A stretch of DNA of 64,000 nucleotides. Origin: Pseudobdellovibrionaceae bacterium. Lineage in GTDB: Bacteria; Bdellovibrionota; Bdellovibrionia; Bdellovibrionales; Bdellovibrionaceae. The translations under genes were made by a program, and so were the position numbers. Positions 32,614 to 41,146 of the stretch are shown in pieces; positions within the stretch are counted from its first letter, which is position 1, and every line of letters begins with the position of its first letter. Below the pieces are notes generated by a model, which worked only from the letters and a program-made list of their open reading frames with translations, ran no database searches and had not been told where the DNA came from. The stretch lies in assembly GCA_019637955.1 (NCBI GenBank), contig JAHBUS010000005.1:124001-188000 (forward strand), read 5' to 3'.

Positions 32614-35211
32614 TTAGCCCAAGCTTGTTTCGGGTCCTACGATCGCCGTGATCGCCGGGCCCGAGAACACCTCTCGAGCGACTCGGCGCAGATCTTCGGA
32701 CGTGATTCCCGCGATGAGGTCTTTGTAGTTGAAAACCTCGTTGAAATCCAAACCATAAAGATCTTCATAGAGAATCGAACTCGCGATTGAAGCCGTTCTC
32801 TGTAAATCGATGTCATGACGCCCGATCATGTAGCGCTTCGCGCGGTCAAGCTCCTCTTGTGGAACCGGCTCGTTCATCAATTTTTCAAACTCGGTTTTCA
32901 TCATCGAGAGGGCCTTTTTTGTTTTTTCGGGCGAGCAGCCGATGTAGGCACCGAAGTAACCGCCCTCAAGACCCTCAAGTCGGGTCGGCGAAACCGAGTA
33001 CGCGAGCGACTCTTTATCGCGAAGCTCAAGAAACAACCGGCCTCCTTGACCTGCAAGGACGGACTGGATGATCTGCAGCACGTGGCGACGCTCGTCACGC
33101 AAGTCAAAGCTTCGGTATCCCATGAGGACATGCGATTGTTCTTTTTCGGATCTTTCGAAGACCTGCTTGGGGGCCGCAAGTTTACCAAGCGAGAGTGAGG
33201 GCGTCTTGGCGCTCGCCTGGGCATGCGATTTCAGATTCTTTTCGATTTGATCCCGCCAGAATTCGGGGTCGACATTGCCGGCGACAACGAAGTGCAGTTT
33301 GGTGGGATCATAGGTCTGTCGCCAGAACTCACGCACATCTTGTCCCGACATTTTCTGAAGGCCCTCTTCAGTGCCGAGAGGATCTTTTGAATACGGGTGA
33401 CCGGCGAACATTTCTTTCAAGAAAAGATTGAACATAATGCCCGACGGATTGTCTTTTTTGTGTTTGATCTGCTGAATTTGCAGCTTCTTTTCTCGCTCGA
33501 CCACTTCATCAGGAAAGGTTGAATTAAAAAGCGAATCCAAAAAGAGATCGCAGCCCTGATGCTCGAAAGATTTTAAGACATCAAGACTCATGCCCGATGA
33601 GTTTCGGCCCACGACCGGAGACACGCTGCCGGCGATCTGATCGATCTCCTCGAAGAGCTGAGCTTCGCTGCGAGTTTTGGTTCCGGCCACCCACGTGCGC
33701 GAGAACAGCTCAGACAACCCCTGGGACGACATATTTTCATAGCGAAGGCCTCCCATGAAAGCCGCCTTGGCCGAAATCACTTCGGTCGCCGTGGACGGGC
33801 GAACCAGAAGCCGCGCGCCCGTCGAAAGCGGCAAGACCTGAATCTCACCCTCTTTCTTGGTGAGCTTTGTGCTCTTGAACCGTTCGAATTTAGGCTTTTT
33901 GTCAGACGCTTTTTTGAGCGGCGCCTTCTTCACTTTCATGCTGGCAATCCACTTTTTGCACTCGGTTTGCAGCGGCTTCACGTCTCCTTGAGAGGTCAAG
34001 GTGATCGACAAAGTTTCGGGTTTCAAATAGCGAATCGCCGCCTCTTGGATCATCTTGGGCGTCAACGCGCGCAGGGCCTTAAAATATCGATCGAAGGCCT
34101 TGAGGTCGCGGAATTGAAACTCGACCGAGCCGTAACGGCGTGCAAGTCCATCAACGGTTTCCATGGAGTAGTACTCGCCACTCTCCAAATTAACGATCGC
34201 CTTTTTAAGCTCTTCAGCGGTGGGGCCCTCGCGCATGAAGCGCTCGATCTCACCCTGGATGACGGGGTGAATCTGACCGAATTTTTCTTTTTCAAAGCCG
34301 TACGACAGCATGAACAAGCCTCCCTCTTGCGGGAGGTAATTACCGGTGCCGATCGAGCTGACAAGCGGCTCATCGATGCGCAGGCGCTTCACCAGGCGCG
34401 ACGAATCTCCCTGACCGAGCACAAGCGCCAGGACGTCGAGCGCCGGGATGTCTTTGTGGCCCGCCCCCGGAATTTTCCAAGCGCAGTAGCCGATAGACTG
34501 CTGAAACTGCGTCGACTGCACGGCCACGCGGGGCGTGGTTTGCTTGGGTTCTTTGACGCGCTTCACTTTTTTGAGCGGCGTTTTTTCGAGGCGCGAAAAG
34601 ACTTTTTCGATTTTCTTCTGACCGTCTTTAAGATCGAAATCGCCCGTCACGACCAAGAACATGTTCGGCGGCGTGTAGCGTGAACGGTAGTAGTCTTGAA
34701 TTTTCTTAGCCGAGACCTTCATGATGTTTTTGTCAAAACCGATCACGGGAATTCGGTACGCCGACTTTTTGAACGCGGTCTTAAAGAGAAGCTGGCTCGC
34801 TTGTCGGCCGAGCGAATCATTGCCCCGCTTGATCTCTTCGATCACCACTTCTCGCTCGTTGTCGATTTCGGCTTTGTCGAAAGTCGGGAAACCCATCATC
34901 TCGGCGATGACGTCCAAGCCTGTCTCGAAATAGGCCTTGGAAATGGTCACGTAGAACACGGTTTGATCGAAAGAGGTGTAGGCGTTGAGCTCTCCGCCCG
35001 ATCCCTCGACGATCGAGGCGATTTCGCCCACTTTGTACTTTTGCGTGCCTTTAAACACCAAATGCTCGATGAAATGCGAAATTCCTTCAACGCCGCGGCC
35101 TTCGTCGGCAGAGCCTGTTCTCACCCACATTTGAACTGAGACCACTGGGGACTTTGCGCTGGGGACCATGATGACTTGCAGGCCATTTTTCAGTTGAATT
35201 TTTTTGATCAT
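32614..35211 (-). CDS. M16 (insulinase/pitrilysin-family) zinc peptidase, two-domain
   Basis: This 865-residue protein contains two M16 halves in one chain. The N-terminal half has the inverted zinc motif HFIEH (His46, Glu49, His50) and the third ligand Glu126 in VVIEEIKRG, with the GGELNAYTSFDQT segment between them. The C-terminal half starts near 445 and has lost the zinc site (GLSELFSRTW replaces HxxEH), as in many M16B or PqqL-like enzymes where it shapes the chamber. There is no signal peptide, so it appears cytosolic and would degrade peptides. It is divergent from hemW by 21 bases. Confidence 0.92.
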   Translation of the reverse strand: MIKKIQLKNGLQVIMVPSAKSPVVSVQMWVRTGSADEGRGVEGISHFIEHLVFKGTQKYKVGEIASIVEGSGGELNAYTSFDQTVFYVTISKAYFETGLDVIAEMMGFPTFDKAEIDNEREVVIEEIKRGNDSLGRQASQLLFKTAFKKSAYRIPVIGFDKNIMKVSAKKIQDYYRSRYTPPNMFLVVTGDFDLKDGQKKIEKVFSRLEKTPLKKVKRVKEPKQTTPRVAVQSTQFQQSIGYCAWKIPGAGHKDIPALDVLALVLGQGDSSRLVKRLRIDEPLVSSIGTGNYLPQEGGLFMLSYGFEKEKFGQIHPVIQGEIERFMREGPTAEELKKAIVNLESGEYYSMETVDGLARRYGSVEFQFRDLKAFDRYFKALRALTPKMIQEAAIRYLKPETLSITLTSQGDVKPLQTECKKWIASMKVKKAPLKKASDKKPKFERFKSTKLTKKEGEIQVLPLSTGARLLVRPSTATEVISAKAAFMGGLRYENMSSQGLSELFSRTWVAGTKTRSEAQLFEEIDQIAGSVSPVVGRNSSGMSLDVLKSFEHQGCDLFLDSLFNSTFPDEVVEREKKLQIQQIKHKKDNPSGIMFNLFLKEMFAGHPYSKDPLGTEEGLQKMSGQDVREFWRQTYDPTKLHFVVAGNVDPEFWRDQIEKNLKSHAQASAKTPSLSLGKLAAPKQVFERSEKEQSHVLMGYRSFDLRDERRHVLQIIQSVLAGQGGRLFLELRDKESLAYSVSPTRLEGLEGGYFGAYIGCSPEKTKKALSMMKTEFEKLMNEPVPQEELDRAKRYMIGRHDIDLQRTASIASSILYEDLYGLDFNEVFNYKDLIAGITSEDLRRVAREVFSGPAITAIVGPETSLG

Positions 35212-35232
35212 TTCTTAGTTTGCTCCTCAACG

Positions 35233-36423
35233 ATGAAGTTCGGCATTTATGTTCACATTCCCTACTGCCTGCAGCGCTGCACTTACTGCGATTTCGCCAC
35301 TTACGAGCGCGGCCAAATTCTGCCGCCTGAGCAGTACATCCTGCTTTTGAAAGAAGAAATCCGGCAAAAGCAAAAGGCTTTTCCCAAGGGCGAGCTCACC
35401 ACGCTGTACTTTGGCGGCGGGACCCCCAGCCTTCTTCCCTCGCAGCAGATTTTAGCCGTGATTCAAGAACTTGCAAACACGGGATTTGCTGTAGGTCCTG
35501 CGACAGAAGTGACCATCGAGATCAACCCCGCGACCATCGATGCGCGCAAACTCGATCACTACCTCGAAATGGGCGTGAACCGCTTTAGCGTGGGAGCGCA
35601 GACTTTCAACGATCCGCTCCTCAAATCGGTCAAGCGCGAGCACAACGCGCTTCAAACGCGTGAAACGCTCGAATTGCTTTCGAACCGGAAAGTGAATTTC
35701 AGCTTCGACCTCCTGTTCGCTTTGCCGGGCCAGACCCTCGAGATCCTCGAGAACGATTTGGCTGAAGTGGTTCGCCTGAAGCCCGCGCATGTCAGCCCTT
35801 ATTGCCTCACCGTTCCCGAGGGCCACGTTCTTTCTAAAGGCCGGCCGCTTGAAGACACGCAGCTGGACATGTTCGAAATGATCCGCAAGACCTTGGTGAC
35901 AGAGGGTTACCACCGCTACGAGATTTCGAACTTCTCTCTGCCGGGCTTTGAATCGCGCCACAACTCTCTGTATTGGGATGACGAGGCCTATTGGGGCCTT
36001 GGTCTCAGCGCCCATTCTTACGCCCCCAAATCGGGTCCGTTCGGCACCCGTTACTGGAACCCAAATTCGATCGGCGGCTACCAAAAGCTCATCGAATCGC
36101 GCTCCGAAACCGTCTCGGAGCCTCATGGCAACCTTCAACCCGAACTTTATGAAGTTCTCGAGGCCCACCAAGCCCTTACCGACTTTTGTCATACGTCGCT
36201 GCGCCGTGAACGCGGCCTCGATTTGGAGCATGTGCGGCGCAAGTTTGGACCCGCCGGATTGCGTCTTGTCACCGGCCCACTGCAAGATCTTGTTCAGCGC
36301 GGTTGGCTCAGATCCCCGCAAACCGGCGTTTTCACGCTCACGGAAGAGGGCCTTCTTGTGAGCAATCAAGTCTTCTCGAACCTCGCGTTTCTGCAGGAAG
36401 AATGGGCGAAGGCCGCCACTTGA
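35233..36423 (+). CDS. hemW: Radical SAM heme chaperone HemW
   Basis: This 396-residue protein has the HemW radical-SAM motif (HIPYCLQRCTYCDF: Cys12, Cys16, Cys19), the GGGTPSLLP segment and a C-terminal HemN-like domain (RGLDLEHVRRKFG). It resembles coproporphyrinogen III oxidase (HemN) but lacks the extra N-terminal region, and HemW proteins serve as heme-transfer factors for respiratory enzymes. The chosen ATG starts at the conserved first strand; a Met 19 codons upstream would overlap the divergent M16 gene. Confidence 0.9.
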   Translation: MKFGIYVHIPYCLQRCTYCDFATYERGQILPPEQYILLLKEEIRQKQKAFPKGELTTLYFGGGTPSLLPSQQILAVIQELANTGFAVGPATEVTIEINPATIDARKLDHYLEMGVNRFSVGAQTFNDPLLKSVKREHNALQTRETLELLSNRKVNFSFDLLFALPGQTLEILENDLAEVVRLKPAHVSPYCLTVPEGHVLSKGRPLEDTQLDMFEMIRKTLVTEGYHRYEISNFSLPGFESRHNSLYWDDEAYWGLGLSAHSYAPKSGPFGTRYWNPNSIGGYQKLIESRSETVSEPHGNLQPELYEVLEAHQALTDFCHTSLRRERGLDLEHVRRKFGPAGLRLVTGPLQDLVQRGWLRSPQTGVFTLTEEGLLVSNQVFSNLAFLQEEWAKAAT

Positions 36424-36426
36424 CTT

Positions 36427-36456
36427 TTGCTTGTCCCGACACAAGTTCTCTAGGTA
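36427..36456 (+). promoter_or_regulatory. Candidate sigma70-like promoter upstream of grpE
   Basis: TTGCTT (36427-36432) and TAGGTA (36451-36456) are separated by 18 bases and lie about 60 bases before the grpE start. The match to consensus is moderate. No inverted repeat of CIRCE type is seen, so heat control is not indicated by an HrcA site. Confidence 0.3.
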
Positions 36457-36513
36457 ATGTGAACGACGTGCTGCGGCCTTGCCGTTGCGCGCCTTTTTAT
36501 CCTGGAGTCACTT

Positions 36514-37041
36514 GTGAACGAAAATCAAAAGCCTGGTGAGAACAATCCTGACGTGAACGGCGCTGCCGATGCCAAAGCGGTCGATCCCGTGGCGGACGCC
36601 CTGGCCCAAGCTGAAAAATTTAAAAACGACTATCTGTATCTGCGCGCGGAGTTCGACAACTACAAGAAGCACGCCATCAAGGAACGCGCCGATCTGTTGA
36701 AATACGGATCGGAGCGCGTGTTGATCGATATCTTGGGCGTTCTCGATAATTTTGAACGCGCTTTGGAAACGAAAGCGACACCCGAAAATCTTTCGCAATA
36801 CGTAAAAGGCGTTGAACTCACCGCCAATGATCTCCGCACAGCCCTGACAAAGTTTGGGGTGACCGAAGTTCCCGCCTTGGGTCAAAACTTTGACCCCGCC
36901 ATGCATGAGGCTTTGAGCTCGGAAGAAACGGCCCAATACCAGCCGGGCCAGGTTTCACGCGTGTTCAAAAAACCCTACAAGCTTCATGACAAACTCATTC
37001 GCCCTGGCCAAGTGGTCGTGGCGAAAAAGCCTGCAACGTAA
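36514..37041 (+). CDS. grpE: Nucleotide exchange factor GrpE
   Basis: This 175-residue protein has the GrpE layout: an acidic N-terminal region, a long dimerising coiled coil (DYLYLRAEFDNYKKHAIKERADLLKY) and the C-terminal beta domain with KPYKLHDKLIRPGQVVVAKKP. GrpE releases ADP from DnaK. The start is a GTG preceded by CTGGAG. The J-protein follows 12 bases downstream, but dnaK itself is not in this window. Confidence 0.95.
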   Translation: MNENQKPGENNPDVNGAADAKAVDPVADALAQAEKFKNDYLYLRAEFDNYKKHAIKERADLLKYGSERVLIDILGVLDNFERALETKATPENLSQYVKGVELTANDLRTALTKFGVTEVPALGQNFDPAMHEALSSEETAQYQPGQVSRVFKKPYKLHDKLIRPGQVVVAKKPAT

Positions 37042-37053
37042 GGAGCATTCACC

Positions 37054-38043
37054 GTGCCGAAAAAAGATTATTATTCGGTTTTGGGCGTGGCCCGCGGTGC
37101 TTCGGCGGATGAGATCAAAAAATCTTACCGCAAGCTCGCTATGAAGTTTCACCCGGATAAAAATCCGGGGGATAAAAAAGCGGAAGAAAAATTCAAAGAA
37201 CTGAATGAGGCCTATGAGGTCCTCTCGGACCAAAAACGCCGCGAGATGTACGACCAGTTCGGGTTCTCGGGAGCCAACCAAGGCTTTGCGGGAGCGGGGG
37301 CTGGCGGTCCGGGCGCGGGTGGATTCGGGGGCTTTGGCGGCTTCAATCCTGGCGGCGAGAACCCCCAAGACTTTCAAGATATTTTTGGCGATATCTTCGG
37401 TGACGTTTTCAACGCTCGCGGAGGGGCGCGCGGGGGGCCGGCGCGCAAACAGCGTGGCGCGGATCTCCGCTACACGCTGAACGTCACTTTCGAAGAGGCG
37501 GCGCTTGGCTGCGAAAAGTCGATTCACTTCGTGCGCAGCCGCGGTGGACGTGACGAAACCTCGCGTTTGGCCGTGAAAGTCCCTGCGGGCGTGAAACAAG
37601 GCCAACGGCTGCGTCTCGCGGGCGAAGGGGATGGCAGTCCCAACGGCGGGAGCACGGGCGATTTGTTCGTGATTATCAATGTTCAAGACCACGTGTTGTT
37701 CAAGCGCGAAGACGACGATGTCGTGCTGGACTTGCCGATTCCCTATGTCGACGCGATCCTAGGAACCGAGGCCGAGATTCCGACCCTGACAAGCAAGGTG
37801 CAGATCAAGATTCCGATGGGAACGCACTCGGGTCAGATCTTACGCCTCAAAGGCAAAGGTTTTCCGAAGGTGGGCGGCTTTGGGTCGGGCGACATGCTCG
37901 TGCGGATCCTTGTCGACACGCCCGAAAACCTCAATGCGAAACAAAAAGAATTGCTCGAAGAGCTGGCGAAAATGAAGCAAGAGACTCCCATGGTCAAATC
38001 GTTTCAGGACAAAGTCGGCGAGTTGATGAGGAAGCGCAAATGA
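37054..38043 (+). CDS. DnaJ-family co-chaperone without a zinc finger (class B)
   Basis: This 329-residue protein has a J domain with HPD at 33-35, a long Gly/Phe-rich linker (about 72-125) and two C-terminal substrate domains ([15 protein letters not shown] and [14 protein letters not shown]), ending in a dimerisation segment. The CxxCxGxG zinc repeats of class A DnaJ are absent; the CTD I strand runs through with no insertion. It therefore resembles CbpA or class B J-proteins, although it sits where dnaJ often lies. GTG is the start. Its stop overlaps the next gene by four bases. Confidence 0.9.
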   Translation: MPKKDYYSVLGVARGASADEIKKSYRKLAMKFHPDKNPGDKKAEEKFKELNEAYEVLSDQKRREMYDQFGFSGANQGFAGAGAGGPGAGGFGGFGGFNPGGENPQDFQDIFGDIFGDVFNARGGARGGPARKQRGADLRYTLNVTFEEAALGCEKSIHFVRSRGGRDETSRLAVKVPAGVKQGQRLRLAGEGDGSPNGGSTGDLFVIINVQDHVLFKREDDDVVLDLPIPYVDAILGTEAEIPTLTSKVQIKIPMGTHSGQILRLKGKGFPKVGGFGSGDMLVRILVDTPENLNAKQKELLEELAKMKQETPMVKSFQDKVGELMRKRK

Positions 38044-39944
38044 AGAAGACGTTGGTTTTTGCGGGATTGTTTTTGATTCTGACTTCTTGCGGAACGCCGT
38101 CAAGACGCGGCTCCGCTCCCCCGCAAAGAACCGCGGTCCCCGAGCTTCCGGCACCGAACATGGCTCCCCGCCAGGCGGTTCCAAAAACCACTCTCGATAA
38201 TCTGTACCAGATGGGCCAAAAAGCCTTCCAGGCCAAAGATTACGCCAAAGCCTTCGATTACTTCATCGCCGTCAGCAATGGCTACAAAGACAACCCGAAA
38301 GAATTTGAGACAAAGTTTTGGGCGGCACGTGCGGCCGTGCGCTTGGCGCGCTGGAGCGAAACGCTGGCCTTGACCGAAGAACTTTTGAAGTATCCCAAAT
38401 GGCTCCCGGTGCAAAAATCTGAGCTCGTGAACTACCGCCTTCGCTCTTACGAGGCCGTCGGCGATAACGCCAAGCTCTTAGAAACTTTAGCTTCGGCGCG
38501 TGCCGATCAATCGCTGGCCCAGGAACACGAAGCGTTTCGCCTGAAGGCTTTGGAGGTCGTTGAGTCGCGCATGAGTCACGGCGATCTTGAAGACCTCTAT
38601 GACAAAAGCCGTGACGCCGAACTGCGAGCCGCGGCCGCCTATCGTTTAGGCGAAATCGCGCTCGAAAACAAAGACATGGGCCAGGCGCAGAGCTATTTTA
38701 AGAAGGCCGTTTCTTTGGGCGAGAACAACGAGACCGCTCGTCGCGCGCAAGAGGTTCTCAATCAACTCGAGACTCTGAATAAGGTCGAGTCGAAGACCAT
38801 CGGCGTGGTCCTGCCGCTCACCGGCCGGCACGCCGCCGTCGCGCAAAAAACTCTGCGCGGAATCCAAATGGGTCTGGGCCTTTACGGTAAGAATGTCTCG
38901 TCCTTCAAACTCGCCGTCGTGGACGATGAGGCCAATCCCGACCGCGCCCGTCAAGGCGTTGAGCGCCTCGTGCGCGAAGACAACGTAATCGCGGTGGTCG
39001 GCAGCCTCTTGAGCAAGACCGCCTCGGGCGTGGCGTCCAAGTCCGCCGAACTCAATGTCCCCAGCATCGCGCTGTCGCAAAAATCGGGCATCACCGATTT
39101 GGGACCGACGGTCCATCGCAACTCTCTCACCTCCGAAATGCAGGTGCGTCTGCTCGTGAAGCAGGCGATGGAAGAGATGAACATGCGCAAATTCGCGATC
39201 ATCTACCCGAACGACGCCTACGGCGTTGAGTTCGCCAATCTCTTCTGGGACGAGGTCCTGGCGCGTGGAGGGCAGGTCACGACCGTTCAGCCCTACTCGC
39301 CGAAAGAGACGGATTTTCGCTATGTCGTACAGCGCCTCGTGGGCACCTTCTACGTGGATGCTCGCGCGGATGAATACCGTTTGCGCATGAAGGAGTGGTC
39401 CGACAATCCTCGCAACAAGTCGGCGCGCGCGAGCGCTCCCGACAATCTCCTGCCGCCCATCACGGATTTCGACGCGATTTTCATCCCCGACTCCGTCAAA
39501 GCTCTCGGCCAAATTGCGGCGATGCTTTCGTTCAACGATGTTAAGAACGTGAAACTCTTGGGAACCAATCTTTGGAATGTTCCGGGACTCACCAAGCGTG
39601 CCGGTAACTGGTCGAAAGATCTCTTGTTCGTGGACAGCTTCGTGTCGACCGATCCGGGCTACCAGAACTCGGCCTTCGTCCGCGATTACAAGGCGCTCTT
39701 TGGCGAAGAGCCCGGTATTTTCGAGCTTCAGGGCTACGATTCGGCGCTGATTCTTCGCCAATTGATCTCTCAAGGGTATTCGTCACGCGACTCACTCAAC
39801 CGCGCCTTGGGCCAGTTGCGCGATTTGCCGGGCTCCCTCGCCCGGCTCAATATGAGCCCTGACCGTGAAATCCAGCGCCCCCTGGTCACGCTGACGTTGG
39901 AGAACGGAAAGATCGTTCCTTACCGCGAGTCCAAGACCCCTTAA
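38040..39944 (+). CDS. LpoA/LppC-like lipoprotein (TPR plus periplasmic-binding domain)
   Basis: This 634-residue protein has a lipoprotein signal (FLILTSC, Cys19), an N-terminal helical region with TPR-like repeats (about 60-245), and from about 255 a type 1 periplasmic-binding fold starting [20 protein letters not shown] and including [12 protein letters not shown] and [12 protein letters not shown]. The same architecture is seen in LpoA, an outer-membrane activator of the class A enzyme PBP1A, and in branched-chain amino-acid binding proteins. The Lpo role is inferred from the fused TPR and lipid anchor. It is coupled to the J-protein gene (ATGA), an odd partner. Confidence 0.8.
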   Translation: MKKTLVFAGLFLILTSCGTPSRRGSAPPQRTAVPELPAPNMAPRQAVPKTTLDNLYQMGQKAFQAKDYAKAFDYFIAVSNGYKDNPKEFETKFWAARAAVRLARWSETLALTEELLKYPKWLPVQKSELVNYRLRSYEAVGDNAKLLETLASARADQSLAQEHEAFRLKALEVVESRMSHGDLEDLYDKSRDAELRAAAAYRLGEIALENKDMGQAQSYFKKAVSLGENNETARRAQEVLNQLETLNKVESKTIGVVLPLTGRHAAVAQKTLRGIQMGLGLYGKNVSSFKLAVVDDEANPDRARQGVERLVREDNVIAVVGSLLSKTASGVASKSAELNVPSIALSQKSGITDLGPTVHRNSLTSEMQVRLLVKQAMEEMNMRKFAIIYPNDAYGVEFANLFWDEVLARGGQVTTVQPYSPKETDFRYVVQRLVGTFYVDARADEYRLRMKEWSDNPRNKSARASAPDNLLPPITDFDAIFIPDSVKALGQIAAMLSFNDVKNVKLLGTNLWNVPGLTKRAGNWSKDLLFVDSFVSTDPGYQNSAFVRDYKALFGEEPGIFELQGYDSALILRQLISQGYSSRDSLNRALGQLRDLPGSLARLNMSPDREIQRPLVTLTLENGKIVPYRESKTP

Positions 39945-40025
39945 TACGGCCCATAAGAAACTTTTAGAGCTCGACATTTAACCCCTTTGCGGCGCGACAC
40001 GGTCTTAGACGCCAAGGAGGGACAC

Positions 40026-40400
40026 ATGTCTCAGATACTTTCAAACGACCTGATCCGTGAATGTAAACAGAAGCTCCTCATGTTGAAGCAGGAGCTGATG
40101 AACCGCGTCCGCGCGGGTCATCTCGAGTTTTCGGCGCTCGAAAAGGCCTCGGGCGACGAGATCGATCAAACGATGGCCCATCTGGCCGAGAACAACTTTC
40201 TGGCGGCGCAGGAGCGTCTTCGATTCCAGTTGATGGAAATTGAGTATGCCTTGGCGCGCATTCAAAACGGAAACTTCGGAACATGCGAAGAAACCGGTGA
40301 GCCGATTGAAACGGATCGTCTCTTGGCACTGCCCTACACTCGTCTCAGCATTGAAGGCGCCGAGATGCGCGAATCGGTAGGACGACGCTATGCCAGATAA
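40026..40400 (+). CDS. DksA/TraR-family protein with a degenerate zinc finger
   Basis: This 124-residue protein has the DksA coiled coil (about 10-75; DEIDQTMAHLAENN holds the acidic tip) and a C-terminal globular part reading GTCEETGEPIETDRLLALPYTRLSIE. Of the four zinc cysteines only the first is kept, as in Cys-poor DksA variants that work without zinc. DksA binds RNA polymerase through the secondary channel and helps ppGpp adjust initiation. A strong AAGGAGGG precedes the ATG at 40026. A terminator follows at 40441. Confidence 0.85.
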   Translation: MSQILSNDLIRECKQKLLMLKQELMNRVRAGHLEFSALEKASGDEIDQTMAHLAENNFLAAQERLRFQLMEIEYALARIQNGNFGTCEETGEPIETDRLLALPYTRLSIEGAEMRESVGRRYAR

Positions 40401-40440
40401 TGCAAATCCATTTGAACCATCAATTTTCCTCGACAAATAG

Positions 40441-40485
40441 ACGCCTCGCCCGAGTGTGGATAACCCCAAGGCGAGGCGTTAATTT
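40441..40485 (+). terminator. Intrinsic terminator after the degenerate dksA-like gene
   Basis: ACGCCTCGCC (40441-40450) and GGCGAGGCGT (40470-40479) form a perfect 10-bp GC-rich stem with a 19-base loop, followed by TTAATTT. It lies about 40 bases after the stop codon and separates the two DksA-family genes into different transcripts. Confidence 0.7.
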
Positions 40486-40591
40486 CTAGCCTCATCTTTC
40501 AGCATCCCGCGAATTTTCTTGAAACTTCCCTCTGAAATCAGTTTTATCGCCCCCACTGCGAACGCGGTCTTTATCATCCGGGGGGATTTTG

Positions 40592-40954
40592 ATGAAGCTT
40601 ACCGACATGCAATTCTTCAAGTCGTTTTTGATTGAACAAAAAAGTTCGATCTTGAATAAAACGGCCGAATTCAAAAGCGAACAACGCGAGGAGCACGAGC
40701 GTCTTTCTGAAGATGCCGAGGTCGCGTCCGCCGATGCCACCCTCAATCTTTCGTTGCAGCAAATGGAGCGCCAGCGCGCGACTCTTTTCCAGATTGAACG
40801 TGCCCTAAGCAAGATCTCGGATGGGACCTATGGCCAGTGCGAGTCCTGCGGTTCCGAAATTGGCATCGCCCGCTTGCGTGCGCGCCCTTTCACGCCTCTT
40901 TGCATCGAGTGCATGGAAGACCAAGAAGATCAGCGCCACCACCCCCTGCATTGA
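40592..40954 (+). CDS. DksA/TraR-family zinc-finger protein
   Basis: This 120-residue protein has a coiled coil (about 10-75) and the full C4 zinc finger CESCG...CIECME, in the form C-x2-C-x17-C-x2-C typical of TraR/DksA. The acidic tip differs from that of the first copy (SEDAEVASADAT). It probably also targets RNA polymerase, but with a different effect. The ATG at 40592 lies a few bases after GGGGGA; a TTG just before it is rejected as too close. It precedes lon by 190 bases. Confidence 0.88.
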   Translation: MKLTDMQFFKSFLIEQKSSILNKTAEFKSEQREEHERLSEDAEVASADATLNLSLQQMERQRATLFQIERALSKISDGTYGQCESCGSEIGIARLRARPFTPLCIECMEDQEDQRHHPLH

Positions 40955-41146
40955 GCCTCTGCGGCCTCTAAAACACGTTAAAACGCAATTCTCAAGGGAT
41001 GAGACCCTCCGACAAGGACGTCGGTCTTAGCCCTCACGCTTGCAAACCGGACTATTTCAGGCCGTTGGCCCCTTTTAGGGATTCGAGTCTCATTCCGAAA
41101 TAAAACTCACACAACTGTTGATTCCCGCCACCTGCGGAGGAGCTGT

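Noticed and set aside
41020-41146. Heat-shock (sigma32-type) promoter before lon
   Set aside because: No pair of elements matches the CTTGAA and CCCCAT consensus at the right spacing; the best pair was an unconvincing TTGGCC and TCTCAT.
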